A DNA stretch of 64,000 nucleotides from Gentiana macrophylla (GCA_026214975.1 JAOBSW010001134.1:248001-312000), one strand, 5' to 3'; counted from the stretch's first letter, positions 1 through 10,668 are shown. Numbers and translations are program-made. Notes: generated by a model not told the origin, from the letters alone.

Positions 1-274
1 AAACTTCTCTTAACAGATCTGATGTGATTTCAATCTTTTTGCCATTTACAGTCGTTGTAAATGCCTCTGTGTCACATGTTATTACCATATTTTTCCAAAA
101 GTTTACAACATTGGTGTATGAGATACTTTCCAATCTGAGATTTAGGACAGTTTCCAATCCTTCACATAGTCTGATTCTTCTTCCAATATTGATTGCTAAC
201 TCAGTCTTGTTAGCATCAACAACAAAACCTCTAACACTTTGGCTTGTGCCAAGATGAATATCTTTGTCCGTCAT
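1..274 (-). pseudogene. envelope-like extra ORF, N-terminal fragment (copy A)
   Basis: The start codon lies at 274-272 (minus), giving a protein beginning MTDKDIHLGTS. The same start is found in copy B at 60452, where the ORF runs on for about 119 residues. It encodes a mostly globular N-terminal segment with no signal peptide and no membrane segment that I can see. Sireviruses carry an extra ORF between pol and the 3' LTR that is often called envelope-like; its function is not established. The fragment is cut by the window edge, so I cannot say whether the rest is intact. Confidence 0.6.
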
Positions 275-1005
275 TGCAGAAATTTGAGAATGATGAAGAA
301 GAAAACACTATAAATTTGTGTTCACACTTGTATATTTTCAGAGAAAATCAATCTGAGTTATGTACGTAACTTCTGTGTATATGTCTGTATATATAAGGAA
401 AGATAGTGGTTGATAACTGCCAGGCAAGTACAGTGCACGTACTGTAGCATTTAACCACGATTAATCTTGGAATAAATGTAATGCTGCCACGTGTCCCACG
501 AACTTGTCCTATTAAGCGTTGTAACCGTTGGATATTGTAACCGCAGTTATAATGGATAAGAATAATATCCATTTACTATTGACTTTCATTAAAGTTTGAA
601 TGTCTTCATAACGTAAAGTTCAGCGGACTTGGTCTTTAGTAGAGTTGAACTTCAGCAGGGTTACTTTGAAATTGATCAGGGTTACTTCGAAATTGCTCTG
701 CTGATCTTCCTTTGGCTCAGCAGCCTGCTGACAAAAATGCTCTGCTGATTTTCATTAGGCATAGTTTTGTCCAATTGATAATACAAGATGAAGTTTACTA
801 CCAATGACTGATCTGTCAAGTGAGCTCACCCAACAGGACAAAGACCAATCCCCTTGGAAACTTCATTTGCTCAATCTTTCAAACTATATAAGTACTTAGG
901 AATTGTTGATACCAATGACTACTCTACCAAGTGAGCGCACCCAGTAAGGCAAAGACTAATCCTCTTGGTGAATTCCGAAGACTCACTTGACTATTAAAAT
1001 GTCAG
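275..1005. other. spacer between pol and the envelope-like ORF, copy A
   Basis: No coding frame of note is present. The stretch is nearly identical to 60453-61180 in copy B, which shows it is part of the element. Differences from copy B are concentrated around CAG/CTG sites (near 430-445, 718-750 and 975-985). It may contain splice or translation signals for the downstream ORF, but none can be identified with confidence. Confidence 0.6.
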
Positions 1006-3042
1006 TCAACTTTGATGATGCCAAGCTCGATTCGAACTTAGCAAATCTTTCACAGTCCAAAGGTTTGTAAAGATGTTAGTAAGTTTATCTTCAGTAGGGA
1101 TATAAAGAACCACCACATCTTTCTTTTCTACATGATCTCTTATAAAATGATGTCTCACATCAATGTGCTTCTTTCTTGAGTGCAAAACAGGGTTTTCTGT
1201 GATTGCTATTGCACTAGTGTTGTCACACATTATAGGAATTTCTCTTTCTTCAATCCCATTACCCTTAATTGTTGTCTCAACCATAGTATTTGTGCATAGC
1301 AGATTCCAGTAGCAATGTATTCAGCTTCAGCAGTGGAAGTGGACATTGCATTCTATTTCTTGCTAAACCAGGAAACAAGTCTATTTCCCATCAATTGACA
1401 AGTTCCTGTGGTGCTTTTTCTATCAATCTTGCATCCATCAAAATCAGAATCTGAGTAGGATATAACTTTGAAACTTCCATCAATTGAGTACCATATTCCT
1501 ACTCCCAAAGTCTCTTTTAGATACTTGAGAATCCTCTTGACTGCAGCTAAGTGACTTTCCTTAGGTTTAGATTGGAATCTTGCACAAACACCTACAACAA
1601 AGGATATATCAGGTCTGTTTGCAGTGAGGTACAGCAGACTTCCTATCATCCTTCTGTACAAAGTCTGATCAATATCTTTGCCTTCTTTATCTTCATCTAA
1701 TCTGATCAATATCTTTGATACCTTGGTACTATTTTCCATACCAAATTTCTTTGGCAGCTCCTTGGTGTAGTTAGTTTGATGAATAAAGATTCCATCTTTC
1801 ATTTGTGTGACTTGTCATCCAATAAAGTAGTTCATTTCACCCATCATACTCATTTGGAACTTGTTTTTCATGAGATTAGAAAAATTTTCACATAGCAATT
1901 CAGTTTTAGAACCAAATATTATGTCATACACATAAATTTGTACCAGCAGGGTGCTGTCCCCTTCATTGATTCTGAAAAGAGTCTTGTCAATGGTACCTTT
2001 GGTAAAACCATTGTTCACCAAGAATTCAGACAGGGTTTCATACCATGCTCTTGGTGCTTGTTTCAAACCACAAAGTGCCTTGTTGAGTCTATACACTTTA
2101 TCTTCTTGATCTTTAACTTCAAAATCAGGGGTTGCTGAACATAAACCTCCTCCTCTAGAATGCCATTCAAAAATGCAGTTTTCACATCCATCTGGTATAC
2201 TTTGAAGTTTTTGTATGCAGCATGTGCCAAAAATAATCTTATAGCTTCCAATCTTGCAACTAGGGCATATGTCTCATCAAAATCTATTCCTTCTGCTTGA
2301 GAATAGCCTTTTGCCACTAATCTGGCCTTGTTTCTAACAATGGTACCAAATTCATCGAACTTATTTTTTATACCAATTTTGAGCCAGTTATATTTGCATA
2401 ACTAGGCCTCTCCACTAGTGTCCAAAATTGGTTTCTTTCAAACTCATTCAATTCTTCTTGTATAGCAATTATCCAATCTGGATTAGATATTGCTTCTTCA
2501 ACAAATTTAGGTTCCATTCGAGATAGAAAACAAGTAAACATTGCTTCTAATTGTCTTCTAGTCCTTACACCTTGTTGTATATTACCAATTACTTGTTCAG
2601 CAGGGTGGTCCTTCAACCATTGTAAATCTTGATTTGCTTGATTTATAAGAACCTCATCTTCAGTAAGGTCTGCGGTTGCTTCAGTAGGGGGATTAGCAGA
2701 TCCTTGAATTGCATCCATTGTTGCATCAGTAGTGTTATCAATAGGTTCTTCAAAAGGTACATCTTTACTTCCAAAATCATAAACATTTAAGTCACATCTT
2801 CTTTAAAACATCAACATATTCATTATCAGTGATCTCTTGATTCACAGCAGGTTTTGAAACTTCATCATCTTCCATTCCAGTGAACATAGGTTCATCAAAA
2901 ACATGTATAGATTATGCATGTTTCAGTGTCCTTTTGTTTAGTATCCCATAAAGATTACTTCATCTGATTTTTGTTGGAATGTCTTCAATTCGTTCCTTAT
3001 GATTTAAGATGAAACACTTACTTACAAATCGATGGAAATAAG
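1006..3042 (-). pseudogene. pol: Ty1/copia pol fragment: end of integrase, reverse transcriptase, RNase H
   Basis: Several minus-strand frames together give the C-terminal half of a copia polyprotein. In order they are: the post-integrase segment (about 3040-2720, with a KCFILN-like motif), a linker (2718-2368), the RT N-terminus (2317-2063, with [10 protein letters not shown]), the RT palm (2096-1815), the connection and RNase H start (1802-1353, with YSDSDFDGC), and the RNase H end (1284-1006, with CDNTSAIAI and KHIDVRHHFIRDH). The catalytic YVDD motif reads YVYD at about 1924-1935, which removes the first active-site aspartate. Frameshifts separate the segments and no single frame is intact. 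Some breaks coincide with CAG/CTG sites and may be sequencing artefacts. The family call is certain; activity is very unlikely. Confidence 0.9.
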
Positions 3043-3397
3043 TGTGGAAATATTACATGATATTAATATTACATAATATTTAATATTATGAATATTTCTT
3101 TTTACCTTTGTATTTCGTGTAACACTTTACTTGTACACATTATTTGTAACATGACATATTAATTGTGTGATATAAACAATTAATATGTCATAAAGTAACT
3201 CTAGTTTGTCTTATTATATCCTAGCCTTTATGTCCAGCCGCATATGGACCGTCCTATCACATACTAGCCGCCCATAGCACTCATGTCACTACTAGGACCT
3301 TTTTCCCCATACTTGTATCTATATATACTCTTCTTTTATGATGAATAAAAATAAGTTGAGTTTATTCTAGTATTATTACTTTCTCAAACTCTCTTCA
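3043..3397 (+). repeat. 5' LTR of RLC-2 (about 355 bp)
   Basis: It starts with TGTGGAAATATTAC and ends with CTCTCTTCA immediately before the primer site, so it has the TG...CA ends expected of an LTR. A TATA-like run lies near 3315-3325 and an AATAAA-like signal near 3340-3350. Only one copy is in the window, so the start is inferred from the TG and from where the pol sequence of copy A ends. Confidence 0.7.
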
Positions 3398-3409
3398 TGG
3401 TATCAGAGA
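3398..3409 (+). promoter_or_regulatory. primer binding site, initiator tRNA-Met type
   Basis: TGGTATCAGAGA follows directly after the LTR. This is complementary to the 3' end of plant initiator tRNA-Met, the usual primer of plant copia elements. Confidence 0.85.
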
Positions 3410-3475
3410 GCTAAACTCCTTAATCCACTACAAAATCTCCTTAATCCATTTGAAAAATCTCATCTCATATCAAGA

Positions 3476-4667
3476 ATGTCTTCAATATCCAAGCTTTTTC
3501 ACCTCGGTAGAGTCCCAATGACCTCAAAGAGATGGGGTCTTGAAAACTCTTCATTTACGAATCATAGACTTGATGGCAACAACTACATGCTATGGTCAAG
3601 GTCTATGAAGAATATCTTCGGCCAGAGCAAGATGGGATACCTATTTGGCTCCAAACCTGCCCCTACTGAAACTGACCCCAAGTTTGAAGCATGGGATATA
3701 GAAAATAACCAACTCATGACCATCCTCACGAGGTCAATGACAAAAGAGATCAGTGAGAACTTCATGATGTATGATACTGCAAAGGAAATCTGGGACAATG
3801 CCAGAGACCTTTACTCAAAAAAGGACAATACATCTGAGGTCTATGATCTTGAAGCTCAAATCCAAAATTGCAGGCAAGGGGATCTGTCTATAACTCAGTA
3901 CTTCAACCAACTATCTACGGCATGGAAACACCTAGATATGCTGGAAACTCACCAATGGAATGATGTACGGGATGCTACCTTGTACAGGGACATCATTGAG
4001 AAAAAGAGGGTATTCAGGTTCCTCACTGGACTGAACCCATCTCTTGATGATGATAGAGGAAGAGTCCTTGCTACTAAACCACTCACCAATCTCAAGTTTG
4101 TGTTTGCTGAAGTCAAATATGAGGAAAGAAGGAGAAAAGTGATGCTGCAAAGCAACCCTGCTGATCACCCTACTAAGAGCTCAGCACTGATGGTTGTCAG
4201 GAAGCCTGCTGAGGTTACTGAGGTATACAGAAGGCCTACTAAGAAGACAGGAAAGTTGTTCTGTGACCACTGCAAACGCACAAATCACACAAAGTCAATT
4301 GCTGGAAACTACATGGTAAAGCCTAACTCCTCAAAATCCTCCAAACCAACCAGGGAAATCCAGGGCAGACATGTCAGTGAAGAAGAGAACAAGGACACTG
4401 CTTTGAATGCTCAGTTTTCTGCCTTCAAAACCTTCCTTGCTCAGCAAAAGGAAGGTAGTTCCATCACTGACACAGCTACTCATGCTAAAACAGGTACATT
4501 CCACTCACCTCTCAGTAGTGATACTTGGATTGTTGATTCTGGGGCATCCTCACATATGACTGGTAACAAAAGGCTTATATCTCACCTTAAACCACGTCAT
4601 CGATCCATAATATTAAGATTCTTTGATGGATCTCTTTTCGTGCACAAGGTTTTGGAAATGTTAAACT
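3476..4667 (+). pseudogene. gag: copia gag with start of protease, interrupted
   Basis: The start codon at 3476 opens a long frame (425 codons until a stop at 4753, the last part being foreign sequence). Residues about 25-230 match the copia gag domain (UBN2 type): LDGNNYMLWSRSM near the start and a long helical region with FLTGLNPSLDDDRG. A zinc-knuckle relic, CDHCKRTNHTK, lies near residue 263; its last cysteine is missing. The protease active site is seen as WIVDSGASSHMTGN near residue 352, followed by a DGS motif. A frameshift occurs near 4650 and the frame is then cut at 4667 by the LTR of another element. Gag would package RNA into particles; here only this 5' part survives. Confidence 0.88.
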
Positions 4668-5406
4668 TATTCATAGTCTTCGACATTCTAAGCCGACTTT
4701 TGTCGGATTTCAAACATCCACCTTTGACTTATAACCATTGGATAATCCTCTGAATCTTTCCAACGTTTCTTTTATCTTGACTATTGATTTTTTTGACAAA
4801 ATCAAGGCTTGTAATACATCCTTATCCATTTAATCTTTCAATGTAAACTTTGATTAAATCGAGATTTTCATTCAGCAGATACATGGGGTATATCAATCTG
4901 CTGATGTGCATATCTGTTAGCTGATTTTAGTCTGCTGTGTTTTAATAACACTTCAGCCAACTGTTTCTCATCTAACATTTTATTGTTAAGTTAGAGTACA
5001 CCATTTTGATTATAACTATGTTCCAATCACCACTTAACATATGGAACTTAGACCTTGTACACAAGGTATATGTAATCAGTTTTGGTCATCACAGACTTCC
5101 CTAAATTATGATTCCATATCCTGGACTTTAAATACTAAGTTTGATCACTTAGCCTTCAATAACTGAGTTTGACCCCTCAGCCTTCATCCATCAGCAGGTT
5201 CCTAGTTAGTCTATTGACCTAGACACACCTCTCGACCTAGACAGATCGGTGATAATGTCGGTGACCTCTTTCTGATGCTTGTTTGATCAAACCTATACAA
5301 AGATCAAACTCTAATAAACCTATACATTAAATCTAGACATCTTTTTGCCTTTTCTCTATAACAGCTAGTTTGGCACTCATCATTAAAACTTAAAATATGT
5401 CCAACA
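4668..5406 (-). repeat. 3' LTR of copy C (about 739 bp)
   Basis: On the minus strand the LTR begins TGTTGGACATATTTTAAG at 5406 and runs to about 4668. It aligns end to end with 46000-46742. In copy B the far end reads CTATGAACA, a proper CA terminus; here it is CTATGAATA, so the terminal dinucleotide has mutated or the call is off by a few bases. Confidence 0.8.
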
Positions 5407-5420
5407 ATTTCCCCCTTTTT
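5407..5420 (-). promoter_or_regulatory. polypurine tract of copy C
   Basis: The minus strand reads AAAAAGGGGGAAAT directly before the LTR start TGTTGG. This tract primes plus-strand DNA synthesis, and a G-rich tract of this form is characteristic of Sireviruses. Confidence 0.85.
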
Positions 5421-5572
5421 AGTGATGAAGCCAATACCCTCCTTACAGCAAAGCAAAAAGATAAAGACAAAGACAAAACAGAATTTAGTCATATCTCATT
5501 AAAATCATATTTGTTCAAAGGTATTACAAACTATGATCAGCAAAAGATAAATGCATAAGTAAATGTGCTGAT

Positions 5573-6648
5573 CTAGTTTCTGTTCTTGTCTTGTTCTTGC
5601 TTCTCTTGATACTCCCTGATTTCCCTGACTATATCTAGCATCCATTGATTTTCCAAAGTGGAAAATTCAATCCAGGTATGTACCTATTTCCACCATTTCC
5701 AGGCTTCTGGTAGAGTTAACCTTATGGTATCAACATTGAAGCATTGTCCCATGTAGAAATGTTTGGAGTCTTCTAGTGAATCCCTTGCTGTCCAACTACC
5801 CATCCTTTGACCTCTTCCACCTCTACCACCTCTACTAGCAGCTCTCATGGATTTGACCCTTACTTCCTAAAATTTATGTCCCAGAAAGTAATTCAGTCAT
5901 TCTTGAAAGCCCATGTCTTGGTAGGGTCTCTTCTTTGAATAGTACAGCTTCTTGTACTCTTTCAGAAGGTCATCAGTCAACTATATCCTGCTAGGTGCAT
6001 GCTTTCTAAATTCATTGATGTCAACCTCCTATTTATTTTTGCTGAAAATCCTTGCTGCCTCATTTGCTTCTGCTCTAAGACCTTCTTCCCCCTTATTGAC
6101 ATCATCAATAAACCGGTTCAGTAGGCCATGAACACTTTCCTATGTGATCAACAAGTTTTTAAGTTGTCCTTCCATAATTTCAGTCCTTGTGTCAGCTGCT
6201 GTAATTCTACCTTCCATAGTTTGTTCCAGCAGATTTATCCTTTCAGTTAGTTTAGAATCCAGGACTGTAGAGATCCAGGAAAGCAGAGTGAGGTGCCTCA
6301 GCAGGGTGAGGTGCCACAGCAGGATTAGGTGCCTCAGCAATCTTATCAATCTTCTTGGGCAGTGAGGCAAACTACTCATGCAAATTCTTATCTCTGTGTA
6401 CAGCACTCTGCTTTATACCTCTTACATCTTTGAGTAGATCATTTATAGAAAATTGAGCAGAAGTAATGTTGGAAGCAATTATTTCAGTGGTTCTACCTAT
6501 ATTTTCCACCAGATTCACTATGTCTTCAAATCTTTGTTCACTCCTTGTCAGTTGAGTCCTTAGCTGTGTAATATCATTTCTTACAGCTCTTAACTCCTCC
6601 AAAATATGTCTGCATCGCACTGACCATACCACCGACCATCATCCGACC
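5573..6648 (-). pseudogene. envelope-like extra ORF, C-terminal part (copy C)
   Basis: The minus-strand stop is at 5575-5573. Reading upstream, fragments of the C-terminal domain, a Pro/Ala/His-rich repeat region (about 6265-6345) and a coiled-coil segment (6632-6372, with ILEELRAVRNDITQLRTQL) are seen, separated by frame breaks. The coiled coil has regular heptads of hydrophobic residues. Only about half of the ORF is present. Compared with copy B this copy has fewer units of the 18-bp repeat. Confidence 0.65.
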
Positions 6649-7462
6649 AAAATGAGCCGAAACCAATGGTGAAAGAGATATGCGCAACGTGTGGCAATCA
6701 CGATGCTAAAGAAACGACTTGGATGTTATTTCCGGGAACCGATTTCTTCGGTGGAGTTCCTTTTCATGCTGCTCATACCATATTGGAGAAAGGTATGTAT
6801 ATATCTTTTTAATTACTAGTGAAATAATTTAAGTGATTATTTCCATTTATTTATTTTTGTTTTATTCTATTGTTTTGCAGGATAAAGTGAGTAAGTTTAA
6901 TCAGTTGTCGCTGAATAGAGAAAGGAAAAATGAAATGGTCGGATTTCTTGGCTTGTATGTCAATCGAACTTCTATATTGTTTATTAGGTATAATTTTAGG
7001 GTAAGTGTTATAGTGTTCTTATGGTACCATGCCATCTTCTTTATTATTGTTGAACAATGCACATAATGTATAATCTAAAATGATCGGTGTTACAACATTG
7101 TCGACCTTTCCCTAATTTATGTAAAAAGATCTTTTAAACATATTAGGAAGTCTCAGGTCTTACCTTAAGCTGTGACACAGAACATGAATCCTGCTATGAC
7201 TTCTCCTGCTGCTGGTTCTAATGTTATCAGACTTATTCTTGTTTCAGATGGTTGTGCTGTTATTGGGAAGTCTTGTATACTTAGCCACGCTAAAAGAGTA
7301 AGCAATTTGGTGTACATACCTGCGTATATACATGCTTGTAAACCTCTTTTTACTCATTAATTAATATTGGATATACTTACAATTTTAAATTCTTATATCT
7401 TTTCGTTTTAAGCATGCTGGAACAAAATTTATGAAAGTTATGCAGGAACAAAAAGTAGCATA
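6649..7462 (+). other. unassigned sequence with possible exon fragments (left flank of RLG-X)
   Basis: This is the only stretch on the left that is neither clearly LTR nor retroelement. A frame ending at 6792 is followed by a strong donor (G|GTATGT), and about 90 bp later by a T-rich tract and acceptor (TTTTGCAG|GATAAAG, exon start near 6881). Splicing these in phase 0 joins the end FMLLIPYWRK to DKVSKFNQLSLNR. I do not recognise the protein. The stretch could be a decayed host gene, or a gene fragment carried by the CACTA element whose end is seen at 45972. Nothing else is recognisable here apart from the P-loop fragment listed separately. Confidence 0.3.
7184..7297 (+). pseudogene. possible first exon of a small GTPase-like protein
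   Basis: A frame starting at 7184 encodes MNPAMTSPAAGSNV followed by IRLILVSDGCAVIGKSCIL. The segment GCAVIGKS satisfies the P-loop pattern GxxxxGK[ST], and the preceding hydrophobic strand resembles the first strand of Rab/Ran/ROP-type GTPases. A donor-like A|GTAAGC follows at 7298. No switch regions or other G motifs are visible before the RLG-X insertion at 7468. This may be a chance match or a captured and decayed exon; the evidence is a single motif. Confidence 0.25.
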
Positions 7463-7467
7463 CCTCC

Positions 7468-7821
7468 TGTAACACCCCGAATTTTCGGAAAGGGTAAAAT
7501 GGTAATTGGGTATGTGTATTATGACCTAATTATTAGTTAACCAATTTATTTTATTAAAAAGGATTTAAAGTATATTTTTACCTAAAATTACTCATATACG
7601 AATGCTGAGGCCGACGGTTTCGAAGAAGAAAATAAAAAATAAAATTACGGACGTTGTTTTCCAAATTCGGGGTTTAACGGTTGATTTTTGGGGCAGACCA
7701 TAGTAGAAGAAATTGATCAATGCGAGGAGATGATCGTTTCGATACTAGCCGTTGTTTTTTTCGGTATGTTTTCCTTTTTAGCCCTAAATCTAGATCTGTT
7801 TATGTTCTTGAGATATACGTG
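7468..7821 (+). repeat. 5' LTR of RLG-X, first part
   Basis: It aligns with the first about 375 bp of the 3' LTR at 41000. It is interrupted after GATATACGTG by RLG-Y; the LTR resumes at 17870. The 3' LTR has a few extra AT-rich bases near 41095-41125 that are missing here. Confidence 0.9.
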
Positions 7822-8358
7822 TGATTGAGGCAGACCCGAATATCTCCACGTGGCGCATATCCCGTGGATAAATTAGATGACCAGGGCAGGTCCTTGGGCA
7901 AACAAAAGACTAGGACCAGGATGTGAGTTAAACATCAGGTCAGGTCCCTACTGGTCAGACGACCAGGGCAGGTCCCTGGTCAAAACGACTAGAGTCGATC
8001 CCATCGCTCAGACGACCAGTGTCAGGTCCCCTGGTCAAGACGACAGATCAGTCCCTATTGGTCGAGACGACCGGTGCGAGAGTCCCTGGTCAGAGAGAAT
8101 AGATCAAGATCCAGTATGTACATAGTGGAGCGGTTAATTACTGTGACGTGAGACGTGGTGATAATACATAACTACCCACTAACTCCGCTTAAAAAGATAA
8201 CCGCCTGAACTGCGGTTGGACTTGATTCCAAATATATATATTTGGATACGTAGGCAGCTTGATCTAAGTTCAGTGCATAAAAAAACTACTCTTTGTTTTC
8301 ATCCTAGAACAAGAAGGCCCATACAGTTCTCCGGTACATTTCATACCGGGTTTGATCA
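7822..8358 (+). repeat. 5' LTR of RLG-Y
   Basis: This 537-bp LTR runs from TGATTGAGGCAGACCCG to GTTTGATCA. It contains a repetitive stretch (about 7876-8090) made of GACCAGG/CCTGGTC dyads, less regular here than in the 3' LTR. The irregularities lie at CAG/CTG sites. Confidence 0.88.
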
Positions 8359-8433
8359 TTGGCGCTAGAAGGAGGGCATTTCTTGTTTCTAGTAGCAGAT
8401 TTGCAGAGTAGTTAAATATGATCTGGGGGGCTT
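8359..8433 (+). other. complete interior of RLG-Y: primer site and polypurine tract
   Basis: Only 75 bp separate the LTRs. The start TTGGCGCTAGAAGGAGGG is placed as a primer site (its tRNA is not identified), and the end ATCTGGGGGGCTT is the purine tract before the second LTR. There is no room for a gene. Confidence 0.8.
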
Positions 8434-8712
8434 TGATTGAGGCTGACCCGAATATCTCCACGTGGCGCATATCCCGTGGATAAATTAGATGACCAGGGCA
8501 GGTCCTCGGGCAGACAAAAGACTAGGACCAGGATGTGAGTTAAACATCAGGTCAGGTCCCTACTAGTCAGACGACCAGGGCAGGTCCCTGGTCAAAACGA
8601 CTAGGTCAGATCCCTACTGCTCAGACGACCAGGTCAGGTCCCTGGTCAAGACGACCAGGTCAGGTCCCTATTGGTCAGACGACCAGTGCAGGTCCCTGGT
8701 CAAGAGAGAATA
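8434..8712 (+). repeat. 3' LTR of RLG-Y, first part, with dyad minisatellite
   Basis: It matches 7822-8110. Dyads of the form GACCAGGG-CAGGT-CCCTGGTC begin at 8573, 8627, 8653 and 8681, about 27 bp or a multiple apart. The LTR is broken at 8712 by RLG-Z and resumes at 17614; GAATA (8708-8712, 17609-17613) is the duplicated target. Confidence 0.88.
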
Positions 8713-10650
8713 TGTAACGCCCCGTTCCCGGATACCGAGCCCTTATCCGGAAATACGACGTTCGGCACATATATAAATAAAATTTAATTCATTTATATAT
8801 GTAAGCCTACAATCAATACAATCAAAGCGCGCGGAATTTAATGCTCGGGTAATGAATATCCATAAAGATACTAGAATACGAAAAGGTACTAAAAGTCGAA
8901 AGTGTATCAAAACAATACAACTGAAATCCCCCGAAAGTCCAAACGAAATACTATGAAATAAGAAATAAAGATGATCACACGTCATCCCAAAGTACTATGA
9001 ACAAAGTATATATAAAAAAATGCAACATCGCCAATGTAAACAAAAGTGCAAAATGAAATATCAAGCTCAGAGATCCTCCTCAGGGACATACTCCTCGAAA
9101 TACTCGTACTCCTGTTCGCCTTCTCACCCCCAAGCACATATAACCAAAAACATGCACAAGGGGTAAGTATATAATACTCAGTAAAGAAGAGAAGTACGTT
9201 TAAGCTTAGAATATAAGGTTTATTATTATTAGAGTTCTATCAAAAGGCAAGACAGACTCGATTCTACGCATAAAGGTTACATCTCCCAATATGCCTAAAC
9301 TGTAGCTACTTAGCTTATCTTTGTTACAACATGCTATCAAGGCGGAACGTGACATATTGAAATCTTCAGGATACAATAACCACGGAACGTATTGAAATCT
9401 TCAGGATACAATAACCGGTTCCGATAGTGTGAACGTACGGCGATGCCTATAGGCCTGCAGGCCGATATGACACTCACTTTGACTGTCTGTTCACACATCA
9501 CGCTATAGATCTTCAGGATCTACCCATGACCACATGGTGTTTAATCTTTTATCTAGCAAGTTGTGTAGTATTAGGTGATTAACTAGCCCTCCTAGTTCAT
9601 TTAGATAACACTCCCTTACCGACACCACTCATCATGATCAAGAGGCCAATTCTAGCTCAAGTAAAGTTTAAAGGTATTATAATAAAATAATAATACGTTT
9701 ACAAAGAGTTAAGGTCGATTAAACAACCCTAAACGATAGTCGAAAAGCCAATTTAAACAAGTGGGAGACCCGGCTCCAGGTGGACGCCCGTCGAAGGACC
9801 AGGCGCCCGTCTCGAAGGCTCTGGACGCTCGTCCAAAAAGTGGACGCCCGCCCGGACATCCCCTTTCAATCTCAGATCAAAATCGCACCTCAGACGCCCG
9901 TCCGAGGTTTCCAGACGCTCATCCAAGGTTGGACGCCCGTCCAGAAAACCGGACGCTCGTCCGACCTGGGAATTTCCAGAAAACGGAAACGCGATCCTAC
10001 ATCGTTTTCCTTCGATTTTCAATTAAAAACCCAATCTTTCTCAACCTAATCGTGTCGAAATAATCTACCATCCATACCAAAACCTCAACCCTCTCATAGA
10101 CATCAATTTAACGTAATTTAAGTCCCCAAAACAACAAGAAATCAACACAAATACCACATATTTCAAAACTGAAACGTAAGGGTTTCTCCTTACGTGATGC
10201 AGCCCAGAAACTGATCCGAAATTCAGCAAAAATCTGCAGCTTTGGTAACCAAACTGATATCAAAACGATCCTTGTTATTCCACAATTCTCCGCTTCAAAC
10301 GGAACTACAAGCGGTGAAGTATCGAACGGGAATTAGCAAAAGTCTTCTTCTTCTCTACCCTTGCTCTCAACAGCGCCTCTCTTTTTTTTTAACGTACCAA
10401 GCAAAAGCGAAACTCCTTTTGATTAATGGGAGGTTATTTCCAAATAATAACCTCCCCACTAATTAATCTTGTGGTTAACACCCTAATATTCCATAAAAAA
10501 TACCAATCAGCCCCAAATCTACATATATATACATACTCGCATTATATATATATACATAAATAAAATACTTAAATTCCATAAAGAATAAATATAATATTTC
10601 GTTCTCGCAAATTGACACGTCTGCCCTTTCCCGAGAATCGGAATATTACA
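8713..10650 (-). repeat. 3' LTR of RLG-Z (left copy)
   Basis: On the minus strand it runs from TGTAATATTCCGATTCTCGG (10650) to GGGGCGTTACA (8713). It aligns over its full length with 15667-17608. Most differences are one- or two-base changes at CTG, CAG or CCG. It contains the palindrome array at 9781-9963. Confidence 0.93.
9781..9963. repeat. phased palindrome array in left LTR of RLG-Z
   Basis: Eight copies of a 14-bp near-palindrome, YRGACGCYCGTCYR, start at 9781, 9801, 9822, 9841, 9891, 9912, 9930 and 9950. The steps are 20, 21, 19, 50, 21, 18 and 20 bp. Perfect dyads occur with different arms (TGGACG/CGTCCA and CGGACG/CGTCCG). The array is repeated in the right LTR, and a similar one occurs in RLG-V. 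Confidence 0.85.
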
Positions 10651-10668
10651 TTCCTCCCCCCTTAAGAG
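10651..10668 (-). promoter_or_regulatory. polypurine tract of RLG-Z
   Basis: The minus strand reads CTTAAGGGGGGAGGAA directly before the LTR start TGTAATATT. It overlaps the end of the pol frame (stop at 10662). Confidence 0.88.

Larger units (their letters stand above)
1..3042 (-). mobile_element. Sirevirus-like Ty1/copia retrotransposon, copy A (partial)
   Basis: On the minus strand this segment reads pol (3042 to about 1006), a spacer, then the start of an envelope-like ORF running off the left edge. Positions 1 to about 1290 are a close copy of 60180-61466. The order pol then extra ORF, and the polypurine tracts seen at the LTRs of the related copies B and C, fit the Sirevirus (SIRE/Maximus) branch of Ty1/copia. 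The right edge is the insertion point of another copia element at 3043: pol can be followed in broken frame almost up to that base. The LTRs of this copy are not visible. Lineage is inference from structure; the copia assignment is secure. Confidence 0.85.
3043..4667 (+). mobile_element. Ty1/copia retrotransposon RLC-2 (5' part only)
   Basis: A 5' LTR (3043-3397), a tRNA-Met primer site (3398) and a gag-protease ORF are present on the plus strand. The element lies within the pol gene of Sirevirus-like copy A. It stops inside the protease-coding region where the LTR of copy C begins at 4668. Integrase, RT and 3' LTR are not in the window. The candidate left target-site duplication is ATAAG (3038-3042), but its partner is not visible. 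Confidence 0.8.
4668..6648 (-). mobile_element. Sirevirus-like copia, copy C (3' end only)
   Basis: This is a near duplicate of 46000-48050 in copy B. On the minus strand it carries the C-terminal part of the envelope-like ORF, the polypurine tract and the 3' LTR. The LTR end sits inside the protease gene of RLC-2, which suggests insertion there. The other edge, near 6648, is abrupt: similarity to copy B ends after the codons for the coiled-coil region and unrelated sequence begins. The rest of the element is absent from the neighbourhood. Confidence 0.8.

Noticed and set aside
3476..4753. Reading the whole 425-codon frame as one protein.
   Set aside because: The last about 30 codons lie in the LTR of another element that interrupts the gene, so the end is an artefact of insertion.
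7877..8125. 82-codon frame in the RLG-Y LTR.
   Set aside because: It is produced by the dyad minisatellite inside the LTR.
9761..10063. Open frames across the RLG-Z LTR on both strands (also 16788-17012).
   Set aside because: They arise because the palindrome array lacks stop codons in several frames; the region is LTR and the frames are not shared as proteins.
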